From assembly GCA_964446285.1 (NCBI GenBank), contig CAYUNT010000250.1:1-5765 (forward strand): a stretch of 5,765 nucleotides of DNA. Direction: 5' to 3'. Below, piece after piece: positions 1-5,765 of this stretch (its first letter is position 1; the number at the start of each line of letters is the position of its first letter). Source of the stretch: CAYUNT01 sp964446285 (GTDB lineage: Bacteria; Sumerlaeota; Sumerlaeia; SLMS01; CAYUNT01). Position numbers and translations under genes: made by a program. The notes below the pieces were generated by a model, which was not told the DNA's origin, did not search any database, and saw only the letters and a program-made list of their open reading frames with translations.

Positions 1-1377
1 CAAAAATCCACGCCATCCCCCGCGAATCGCTTTGCTTTCCGGCCTTCCAGTGTAGATCGCCAGTATCTGAAATGGCCCCGCGTTGTGGATTTGTGCGAAG
101 TGCCCCCTTCCAATGGACTCATGGAAAAACGCGGCGGCGCGCTGATGGATATTGACCGGAAGGCGCTCGAAAAACGGATGCGCCTATACTTCGACCGCCG
201 CCTGAGCTGGGAGGCAGCCAAATTGGCGATTGGCAGTCTGGCCGAGAATGCTGCGCGTTATAATGCCAAGTCCGCACGGGAAAGACTATTGGCAGAGGAG
301 CATTTTGATCCGCAGCGTATTATGCGATATGCCATCCGGCCATTTGATACAATCTGGTGCTATTACTCCGGAGTGCGGCCCCTTTGGAATGAACCGCGGC
401 CCTCCTACTTTTCCCAGTGCTGGAAGGGAAACGGGTTCTTCATGACCCGTTTCCGTTCCTCGGCAAGTCCCGAAGGGGCGCCCTGTGCCTTTGTATCTGG
501 CCTGAGCGATGACCACTACATCGTTCCAGACAACTCCTGCTTCCCCATCCGCCTTCGCCACGGAATCGAGGACGGCAATGGCAGGAACAATTATCAAGGC
601 TCCGTGTTTGATGAGGCGCAGGCGTATGTAACATACCGCGCCAATCTGTCAGCAAAGGCTCGCGCGTATCTCGATGCGATGGGAATTTCGAAGCCTGATC
701 AGGATGCGGAAACGGCAAGATTGATCTGGATGCACGCGCTGGCGATTGGCTATAGTCGCGATTATCTTTCGGAAAATGCCGATGGGGTCCGCCAGGATTG
801 GCCGCGCATTCCTTTGCCTGCCACGAAAAAGGCGCTCGCACATTCCGCCGCCCTGGGCCGCCGCGCCGCCGCCTTGCTCGACACGGAAAAACCAGTCGAA
901 GGCGCAACCTGTGGCAAGATCGGCGCGCCCCTGCTGGCCTTGGGACTCATCAGGAAGGTTGGCGGGGGCGAACTTGATCCCATTCGCGGCGAATTGGACC
1001 TGACTGCCGGTTGGGGCCATTCGGGTAAGAACGGCGTTTGCATGCCTGGAAAAGGCAAAATCGAAAAGCGGCCCCTGAAAGACTCAGCCTCATGCGCATT
1101 GTTTGGAGATGCCGCCCTCGACATTTATCTGAACAATACAGCCTATTGGGCCGATGTGCCCGAGGCGGTTTGGAATTACACAATCGGCGGCTATCAGGTA
1201 ATTAAAAAGTGGCTGAGTTATCGCGAAAAGGCCATCCTGGGGCGCGGCTTGACGATGGAGGAAGCCGAATATGTAACGGAAATGATCCGCCGTATTGCCG
1301 CTTTGGTTTTGCTTCAGCCGGAACTTGATGCGAATTACGAAGCGGTCAAGGCCGATGCGTGGCAATGGCCCGAATAA
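1..1377 (+). CDS. C-terminal part of a type ISP-like restriction-modification / DNA methyltransferase protein (5' end outside window)
   Basis: The reading frame is open from base 1, so the visible 458 codons are the end of a longer protein. A GTG at 85 could be misread as the start, but the residues before it (F-A-F-R-P-S at 11-16, YLKWP at 22-26) already match the family. Other hallmarks are RPFD followed by an aromatic stretch (113-123), an NEPRP segment, DDH and CFPIRL segments, and the near-diagnostic WNYTIGGYQVIKKWLSYR (391-408), then LGRxLTxEEA and a RRIAALxLLxPxLDANY tail. In known type ISP enzymes (LlaBIII, LlaGI) this region reads the DNA target, and the N-terminal nuclease, SF2 helicase and N6-adenine methyltransferase lie before it. 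Whether this protein has all of those or only the methyltransferase cannot be seen. It uses CTA and TCA codons that are rare in the genes to its right. Family assignment is fairly sure; full enzyme type is open. Confidence 0.82.
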   Translation, partial: QKSTPSPANRFAFRPSSVDRQYLKWPRVVDLCEVPPSNGLMEKRGGALMDIDRKALEKRMRLYFDRRLSWEAAKLAIGSLAENAARYNAKSARERLLAEEHFDPQRIMRYAIRPFDTIWCYYSGVRPLWNEPRPSYFSQCWKGNGFFMTRFRSSASPEGAPCAFVSGLSDDHYIVPDNSCFPIRLRHGIEDGNGRNNYQGSVFDEAQAYVTYRANLSAKARAYLDAMGISKPDQDAETARLIWMHALAIGYSRDYLSENADGVRQDWPRIPLPATKKALAHSAALGRRAAALLDTEKPVEGATCGKIGAPLLALGLIRKVGGGELDPIRGELDLTAGWGHSGKNGVCMPGKGKIEKRPLKDSASCALFGDAALDIYLNNTAYWADVPEAVWNYTIGGYQVIKKWLSYREKAILGRGLTMEEAEYVTEMIRRIAALVLLQPELDANYEAVKADAWQWPE

Positions 1378-1472
1378 GAATTCGCTCTGCGATTTGAAAT
1401 GCATTGCCCAGTTTCATTCCCGCTTGCGTTTGCGCCTCGGGGGCGGTCAACCTGAAAAGCGAAAACGATGGG

Positions 1473-1497
1473 CGGCCGAGGCCAAATGGTCCGGCCG
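1473..1497. other. GC-rich hairpin between the restriction-modification gene and the protease gene
   Basis: CGGCCG at 1473-1478 pairs with CGGCCG at 1492-1497. The inner arm continues with G1480-C1491, G1481-T1490 (wobble), C1482-G1489 and C1483-G1488, closing an AAAT loop, with A1479 as a single bulge. That gives about ten base pairs. No run of T follows, so it is not a canonical intrinsic terminator. It lies 95 bases past the upstream stop and about 95 bases before the protease start. It could be a transcript-end structure or a 5' leader element. A second small stem (GCGGC 1546-1550 with GCCGC 1555-1559, TGGA loop) lies just before the ribosome-binding region. Confidence 0.4.
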
Positions 1498-1574
1498 GAT
1501 CATCGCGCCATGATAAATCCTATTTTCCTGCTGAAAATGCGCGGAGCGGCTGGAGCCGCCAGGGAAAGGCCGTG

Positions 1575-1582
1575 AAAAGGAG
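1575..1582 (+). promoter_or_regulatory. Shine-Dalgarno AAAAGGAG deciding the protease start
   Basis: AAAAGGAG sits 10 bases before ATG at 1593, and is the reason that ATG is preferred. A competing in-frame GTG at 1572 is preceded by a weaker purine run (AGGGAAAGG at 1561-1569), and would place this motif inside the coding region. The frame also stays open further upstream to a TTG at 1404, but that stretch has no protein-like character. Confidence 0.6.
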
Positions 1583-1592
1583 CGCATTCCAA

Positions 1593-2606
1593 ATGCATCT
1601 TGTTTCGAATAAATCCGCCGCATGGCTGCTGGGCGGAATTCTTGTCTGTTTCGCCGCTTCACAGGCCAATGCGGCCTATTACGTCCGCCTGAAAAGCGGA
1701 TCGGAAATGACAGGAACTCTCCTGCAGGAAACGCCGGACCGCGTGGTCCTGGACGTCGGCGCGCAGGTGATAACGCTGCCACGCGAGGTCATCGAAGAAG
1801 CGCGCGACCTTGCCGCAGGAACCACCTCGCCCGATTCGCGCGCCTCGACATCATCGCTCCAGCTGCCGCGCGCTGAGCAAGACGCCGATACGGGCGGGAT
1901 TCGATTCCGGATCGGCGGTCCGCCCTCGTCGAAGACCGCGCGCACGCGCACGCAGATTATCGACGATGCGATGGCGGGCATTGTCCTTATCTCGAATCCC
2001 TCGGGCAGCGGCTCGGGGTTTGTGGTGGATTTGGACGGACACATCGTCACGAATTATCACGTGGTGCGAAAAGAAAAATACCACACAGTGACGTTCTTCG
2101 TGCGCGAGAAAGGCGCGATCGAACGCCGCAAAATCGAGGACGTGGAACTGGAAGCGCTCTGCCCGCTCTATGACCTTGCCTTGCTCCGTGTGGATTTGGA
2201 AAAGGCGAAAAAGGCCGGCATCGAAATGCATCCTCTGGCGATTTCGCCCGGCGACTCGCTTGGTCCTGGCGATTCGGTGCTGGCGGTGGGAAATCCGGGC
2301 ATGGGATCGCAGATTCTCGAACAAACCGTGAGCGAAGGAATTGTTTCGGCCTCCGGGCGCAATTTTGACGATATTCTCTATGTACAAACCACGGCGGCGG
2401 TAAATCCGGGCAACAGCGGCGGTCCGCTGCTCGATACGCAGGGCAACGTAGTGGGCGTGGTCACGCTCAAGGCCATCTTCCAGGAAGGAATCGCCTTCGC
2501 GCTGCCGATACGCTATATGCGCGATTTCCTCGCCAATCGAAAATCCTTCGCATTCGACGCCACGGGGCGAAACACGGGCTTCCGCTATCTGGACCCCACG
2601 CAATAG
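1593..2606 (+). CDS. Exported trypsin-like serine protease, HtrA/Deg-type without PDZ domain
   Basis: Predicted 337 aa from ATG 1593; GTG 1572 would add seven residues, starting MKRSAFQ. Residues 1-27 form a signal peptide: short n-region with K7, hydrophobic core AAWLLGGILVCFAAS, ANA cleavage site before AYY. C19 is not in a valid lipobox (V at -1). Residues 28-73 look like a small beta domain (VRLKSGSEMTGTLL, VVLDVGAQVITLP), of the kind found before proteases in some bacteria. A Ser/Thr/Arg-rich linker follows to about 120. The protease domain spans about 121-325, with the full chymotrypsin-fold triad: H156 in TNYHVV, D194 in YDLALL and S275 in NPGNSGGPL. The protein ends about 20 residues after IRYMRDFL, so the PDZ domains typical of DegP/DegQ (about 450 aa) are absent. 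Probable role is cleavage of misfolded or specific envelope proteins; the substrate is unknown. A 72-base gap separates it from the TPR gene. Confidence 0.88.
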   Translation: MHLVSNKSAAWLLGGILVCFAASQANAAYYVRLKSGSEMTGTLLQETPDRVVLDVGAQVITLPREVIEEARDLAAGTTSPDSRASTSSLQLPRAEQDADTGGIRFRIGGPPSSKTARTRTQIIDDAMAGIVLISNPSGSGSGFVVDLDGHIVTNYHVVRKEKYHTVTFFVREKGAIERRKIEDVELEALCPLYDLALLRVDLEKAKKAGIEMHPLAISPGDSLGPGDSVLAVGNPGMGSQILEQTVSEGIVSASGRNFDDILYVQTTAAVNPGNSGGPLLDTQGNVVGVVTLKAIFQEGIAFALPIRYMRDFLANRKSFAFDATGRNTGFRYLDPTQ

Positions 2607-2664
2607 GCAATAAGCCTGTCTGCCACGCCGGGGAGCGTTTGCCCGCCACAAAGCCACTATAGCC

Positions 2665-2670
2665 AGGCGG
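2665..2670 (+). promoter_or_regulatory. Ribosome-binding site AGGCGG of the TPR gene
   Basis: AGGCGG lies 8 bases before ATG 2679 and supports that start. GGCGG at 2666-2670 can pair with CCGCC at 2643-2647 across an 18-base loop, so the site could be partly masked. The 2607-2678 gap shows no terminator or convincing promoter. Confidence 0.45.
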
Positions 2671-2678
2671 TATTTGGC

Positions 2679-3548
2679 ATGGGGCGATTTTCCAAACTGG
2701 AACGCGATCTGCATCCCACCACTCCGCCTCCGGTCCCCGGAGCGCCTGGTGCGGCCACGCCCGGCGCTGGCGCCACTCCGGCTCCTGGAACCGCCGCGCT
2801 CCCTGGTGGGCGCCTTGGTGGTGCGGCTGGCGCGCCTGAACCATCGGATTACCCGTCTTTTGTTCAACGGGCCGACGATCATTTTTTCTCGGGCGAATTT
2901 GAAAAGGCGCTGCGCTTTTACAGCAAGGCGCTCCAGATGGAAAGCACGCACCAGTATCCCTGGCTCGGGCAGATTTCGTGCTTGATCGAGATGAATCAGC
3001 TGAATGAAGCGGATTTGTGGGTGCAGCGTTCGCTCGAACAATTTCCCGACGATGCCGCGCTTCTTTCGATGCGGGGCGTGGTTCTGGCGCGCCGCGGAAT
3101 GACCAAACGCGCGCTGGGGGCTTCGGATTACGCCATGACGCGCGGCTCTTCGGTGTTCGCATGGGTTGCGCGCGGCGAGGTTTTGCTTCTGGCCGAAAGC
3201 CGCAATGCCTCTCTCTGCTTTGAAAAAGCCCTGGAAACCGCCGGGGCCGATGACTGGCAAACCCCCTTCCGCATCGGACGCCTGTATTTCCGCCAGGGCT
3301 TGTGGGCCTCGGCGCTCGAGTTCTTTCAGAAATCCGCCGCGCGGCGCGCCGCGAACTTCTGGCTGTGGTTCCAGCTTGGCAACTGCTACATGCGCCTGTC
3401 TTTCCGCCGCGAGGCCATCGACGCCCTCCGCCAGTCCGTGGCGCTCAATCCTTCCTATCCCCCCGCGGCGGACGCCCTTCGCCGGGCGATTCACCAGCCG
3501 ATCTGGTCGAGGCTCTTTGGCCTCTTCCGCCGCCGGGGCGCCGCCTGA
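2679..3548 (+). CDS. Tetratricopeptide-repeat protein with Pro/Gly/Ala-rich N-terminal linker
   Basis: 289 aa, no signal peptide or membrane segment, so probably cytosolic. A short charged head (MGRFSKLERDL) is followed by a low-complexity linker (about 13-56) made almost only of Pro, Gly, Ala and Thr. From about residue 58 to 275 there are roughly six consecutive TPR-like helix pairs. The clearest are ADDHFFSGEFEKALRFYSKAL, ARGEVLLLAESRNASLCFEKAL, IGRLYFRQGLWASALEFFQK and LGNCYMRLSFRREAIDALRQ ending in LNPSYPPA. The last residues (SRLFGLFRRRGAA) are basic and amphipathic, and might touch a membrane or partner. TPR solenoids bind other proteins; no enzymatic motif is present. The gene is followed after 21 bases by a histidine kinase, so the two are probably cotranscribed and may act together. 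Which protein it binds cannot be read from the sequence. Confidence 0.85.
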   Translation: MGRFSKLERDLHPTTPPPVPGAPGAATPGAGATPAPGTAALPGGRLGGAAGAPEPSDYPSFVQRADDHFFSGEFEKALRFYSKALQMESTHQYPWLGQISCLIEMNQLNEADLWVQRSLEQFPDDAALLSMRGVVLARRGMTKRALGASDYAMTRGSSVFAWVARGEVLLLAESRNASLCFEKALETAGADDWQTPFRIGRLYFRQGLWASALEFFQKSAARRAANFWLWFQLGNCYMRLSFRREAIDALRQSVALNPSYPPAADALRRAIHQPIWSRLFGLFRRRGAA

Positions 3549-3569
3549 GATGTTCCGGAAAGCTGGGTC

Positions 3570-5684
3570 ATGACAACAGAGTTTCCCGCCGACAACACTC
3601 TGCTGACTCTTGAAGAATGGCGGCGTTTGTGGACGCTTTCGCGCCGCCTTCTTATCCCCGCCACGCCCGGCGCCATGGCCGCCGAGCTGGTGGCAAGCCT
3701 CATCGAGGATTTTTCGTTCGATGCCGTTCAGGTCTGGATGCGCCTGGGCGAATTGAGCGGCGCTGGACCGGCCTATAGCCGCCAGACGGATCGCATCGAA
3801 CCGGTAGCCTTCCAGTCCAAATCGGACCGCCCGCGCCCCCCGAGGCGAATGCATATTGCGGATTCGCTGGCGGGATTCACCATGATCGAGGGGGTTCCGT
3901 ATTCGTGGAATGCGCGCGGTTCGCTCGCCATCGAATGGAAGGATTGCCAATGGGCGCTTCAGGCGGGCATGAAGGCGGGGCACAGCGTCCCGCTGACATT
4001 GCACGGGCGTTCCCTCGGCGCAATTGTCGCCTGGATTTCTGGAGAATTCACAGTCAATACCGAGGAATTGCTTGATCGCGTCGGCGATCTAGCTTCGCTT
4101 TCGCTCGCGCAAATCCGCCGACTCCAGGCGAGCGAACGCCAGGTGCAATGGCTGACCAGCCTTCAACAGGTCACCGGCCTGCTGACCAACCCATTGTCGT
4201 TGCAGGACCTCTACCGCACGATCTTCGAGCAAATCGCGCGGGTCCTTCCGGTAGATCGCTTTTCGATCAATCTGTGCGATGACTCGGCCTCGCGCATCGA
4301 GCGCGTTCTGCATGTGGAAAGCCAGGATGGCCGCTATGTCTTTCCCGCGCCTGATCGCGCCCAGCCAGTGGCGGGAACGATCTGGGAGCGTGTGCTGCGC
4401 ACAGGCGAGCCAATCCTGCTCAACCGTCTGCCTGAGATCGCGCGAACTGCCATCGTGCGCAGCAATCCCGCGGCCACTGTTGCCATAGAAGCGCCGTCAG
4501 AAGCGGCAGCAGCAGCGGCGGCGGCGGAAGCGGCCCAACGCACGCGTCCACTGGCAGCATCGGCCATGTATGCTCCCATGATGTTCGGCGAGCATATCGT
4601 TGGAGTTATGGCCGTTCAGAGTTATGCCCCCTCCGCTTATGACCAGGAAACGCTCGATCTGCTCGCCTCGATCGCCAGCCAGGCCGCGCTGGCCATAGAA
4701 AACACGCGGCTCCTTGACCGCCTCAACCTCCAGATTGTGGAAACGCGCAAGGCGAACCGGCTGAAATCTCAATTCATCGCGAACATCAGCCATGAGGTCC
4801 GAACACCGCTCAATGCGATCATCGGGTTCGCGCGCATCGTTCGGCGCCGGGGAGCCGAGGCGCTGGCGCCACAACAATTGCAAAATCTGGAATATGTCCT
4901 CGAAAGCGCCGATCATCTCCTTCAGATCATCAATGAAGTTCTGGATCTTTCGCGCCTGGAAGCGGGGCGGATCACGCTGCAATCCGAGCAGGTGGATTTG
5001 CGCAACCTGGTGGCCCGCGTAACCGCCGAACTTGAGCCTCTGGCCTCGGATACGGATAACCACGTGGACCTGGAAATCGTGGAACCCCTCTCGGAAGTGG
5101 AAACCGATCCCACGCGCGTGCGCCAGATTCTTTTTAATCTTGTCTCGAATGCGCTGAAATTCACGCGCGGCGGCAAAATCATCGTGCGCGCCGGACGCCC
5201 CACCGCCGAAAGCCTGCAGCCCGAATCGCTCCGCAATGAGGGCTGGATTGTGGTCCGTCCCATCCCTCTTTCCTCCGATCCTTCGCCTGCGCTTGCGCCT
5301 TCTCCCCCACCGGCTCCTGTTTCTTTTCGGGCTGTTGCGCCCGCAAACCTGCCCGCCACGCCGCCTTCTGGCGATGGCAAATGCGCCGTTGTGCCACGGC
5401 TCTTCTTCCTCGATGTGATTGACACCGGCCTGGGGATGCGCCCGGAAAATGTTGTGGATTTATTCGAGGAATTCCGCCAGGAGAGCACGGGCGATACACG
5501 CGCACAGAGCGGCGCGGGGCTTGGTTTGTCAATTGTTCGGCGATTGGTTGATTTGATGCAGGGCGGAATCGCCGTTCAAACCACGCCGGGAGAAGGCAGC
5601 ACATTCCGCGTGGTATTGCGCGAAATGACCTCCGCCGCCGCGGGCACGGGCGCAGACGCAAGCGGCGCCCTCAAATCCAGCTGA
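3570..5684 (+). CDS. Soluble sensor histidine kinase, GAF-GAF-HisKA-HATPase
   Basis: 704 aa from ATG 3570, preceded by a modest GGAAAG motif (3557-3562). No signal peptide or membrane helices, so it senses a cytosolic cue. A divergent GAF-like region covers about 20-183, and a clearer GAF about 193-378 (from QWLTSLQQVTGLL to ASIASQAALAIENTRLL). A linker helix (about 372-403) leads to HisKA with SHEVRTPLNAIIGF. H408 is the predicted phosphorylation site; E409 and T412 give the ExxT pattern linked to phosphatase activity in this class. The ATPase domain has the N box (N523, N527 in FNLVSNALKFT), G1/D box D618-T-G-L-G-M, F box LFEEF (631-635) and G2 box GAGLGLS (648-654), so it looks catalytically complete. 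Oddities are eight alanines at 312-319 inside the second GAF, and a Pro/Ala-rich insertion at about 543-610 between the N and D boxes. There is no receiver or output domain, so the phosphoacceptor lies elsewhere. The ligand is unknown. Confidence 0.93.
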   Translation: MTTEFPADNTLLTLEEWRRLWTLSRRLLIPATPGAMAAELVASLIEDFSFDAVQVWMRLGELSGAGPAYSRQTDRIEPVAFQSKSDRPRPPRRMHIADSLAGFTMIEGVPYSWNARGSLAIEWKDCQWALQAGMKAGHSVPLTLHGRSLGAIVAWISGEFTVNTEELLDRVGDLASLSLAQIRRLQASERQVQWLTSLQQVTGLLTNPLSLQDLYRTIFEQIARVLPVDRFSINLCDDSASRIERVLHVESQDGRYVFPAPDRAQPVAGTIWERVLRTGEPILLNRLPEIARTAIVRSNPAATVAIEAPSEAAAAAAAAEAAQRTRPLAASAMYAPMMFGEHIVGVMAVQSYAPSAYDQETLDLLASIASQAALAIENTRLLDRLNLQIVETRKANRLKSQFIANISHEVRTPLNAIIGFARIVRRRGAEALAPQQLQNLEYVLESADHLLQIINEVLDLSRLEAGRITLQSEQVDLRNLVARVTAELEPLASDTDNHVDLEIVEPLSEVETDPTRVRQILFNLVSNALKFTRGGKIIVRAGRPTAESLQPESLRNEGWIVVRPIPLSSDPSPALAPSPPPAPVSFRAVAPANLPATPPSGDGKCAVVPRLFFLDVIDTGLGMRPENVVDLFEEFRQESTGDTRAQSGAGLGLSIVRRLVDLMQGGIAVQTTPGEGSTFRVVLREMTSAAAGTGADASGALKSS
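4503..4526 (+). repeat. GCN triplet tract coding for eight alanines
   Basis: Eight consecutive alanine codons (GCG or GCA), flanked by Glu codons and further Ala codons, lie inside the second GAF domain of the kinase. The surrounding segment, about residues 303-330, is Ala/Glu/Pro-rich and looks like an inserted loop between the strands before MYAPM. Length change would occur in whole codons, so it would alter the loop without breaking the frame. Confidence 0.7.
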
Positions 5685-5765
5685 TTCCCCCTCGATTTTG
5701 AGTAAAGATAATACCAATTTCCCGCAATTCTGTTCCCTGAATTTGCTCTGAAGGAGCAAAAGAAT
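5685..5765 (+). other. AT-rich leader after the kinase gene with hairpin and ribosome-binding site
   Basis: Composition drops to AT-rich directly after the kinase stop. GATAAT at 5707-5712 resembles a -10 box, but no good -35 lies 16-18 bases upstream, so a promoter is only possible. TTTGCTC (5742-5748) and GAGCAAA (5754-5760) form a perfect 7-bp stem with a TGAAG loop. No T run follows the stem within the window, so it does not look like a terminator; it overlaps the translation signal described separately. Confidence 0.4.
5751..5756 (+). promoter_or_regulatory. Perfect Shine-Dalgarno AAGGAG for a gene starting at the window edge
   Basis: AAGGAG is followed by seven bases and then AT at 5764-5765. 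If the next base is G, an ATG start lies at ideal spacing, so a downstream plus-strand gene probably begins here. The motif sits in the loop and 3' arm of the 5742-5760 hairpin, which could limit ribosome access. No coding sequence of that gene is visible. Confidence 0.55.

Noticed and set aside
85..1377. A complete 430-aa gene starting at GTG 85
   Set aside because: The frame is open to base 1, the upstream residues fit the family, and no Shine-Dalgarno precedes 85. It is the end of a longer gene.
1512..1526. Promoter -10 candidates GATAAA and TATTTT before the protease
   Set aside because: No matching -35 element at proper spacing; AT-rich patches alone are not enough.
1546..1559. Intrinsic terminator at the GCGGC/GCCGC stem
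   Set aside because: Only five base pairs, no T run, and a purine-rich ribosome-binding region follows.
1593..1676. Lipoprotein signal at Cys19 of the protease
   Set aside because: The residues before the Cys (I-L-V) do not fit a lipobox, and a good ANA signal-peptidase I site follows.
1404..2606. Protease start at TTG 1404
   Set aside because: The first 63 codons have no protein-like features and would bury the signal peptide far inside. ATG 1593 with AAAAGGAG fits far better.
1851..4004. A 717-codon minus-strand gene
   Set aside because: It is in exact register with three well-supported plus-strand genes, has no domain signature and is Arg/His-rich. It is a codon-usage shadow.
4497..5063. 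Minus-strand frame inside the kinase gene
   Set aside because: It overlaps the conserved GAF and HisKA coding region entirely and shows no domain of its own.
1593..5684. A protease-TPR-kinase defence system extending the restriction-modification locus
   Set aside because: The protease carries an export signal, so it would not share a compartment with the cytosolic TPR protein and kinase. A 215-base gap separates it from the restriction-modification gene.

Overview
The window holds four plus-strand protein-coding genes on moderately GC-rich DNA, with short intergenic gaps. There are no RNA genes, CRISPR arrays or recognisable insertion sequences. Good Shine-Dalgarno motifs and a cleavable export signal on a trypsin-fold protease fit a Gram-negative-type bacterium. 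The mix of a PDZ-less HtrA-like protease with a small N-terminal beta domain, a TPR protein with a Pro/Gly/Ala linker, and a soluble GAF-GAF histidine kinase is reminiscent of Planctomycetota and neighbouring uncultured phyla. That placement is a guess from style, not a sequence match.

Left part (1-1377): the C-terminal 458 codons of a large DNA methyltransferase or restriction-modification protein with a type ISP-like (LlaBIII/LlaGI-type) target-recognition domain. The frame is open to base 1, so the gene begins upstream of the window, and any methyltransferase, helicase or nuclease parts lie there. This is the only clear defence-type element.

Middle (1378-2606): a 215-base gap with a strong hairpin but no obvious terminator, then an exported trypsin-like serine protease with an intact His-Asp-Ser triad and no PDZ domain.

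Right part (2607-5684): a TPR protein and, 21 bases after its stop, a cytosolic GAF-GAF-HisKA-HATPase sensor kinase. The spacing suggests one transcription unit, possibly including the protease 72 bases upstream. The kinase has no membrane segments, no receiver domain and no response regulator beside it here. Its ATPase domain carries an unusual Pro/Ala-rich insertion, and its second GAF an alanine tract. The last bases hold a perfect AAGGAG placed for a start codon straddling the window edge, so another gene probably follows.

Functional picture (inference): the left gene is a modification or restriction protein unrelated in role to the other three. The protease would act in the cell envelope. 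The TPR protein is a scaffold candidate and the kinase a soluble sensor, perhaps working together. I do not see a convincing new multi-gene system inside this window. The most promising lead is the unseen upstream part of the restriction-modification locus.
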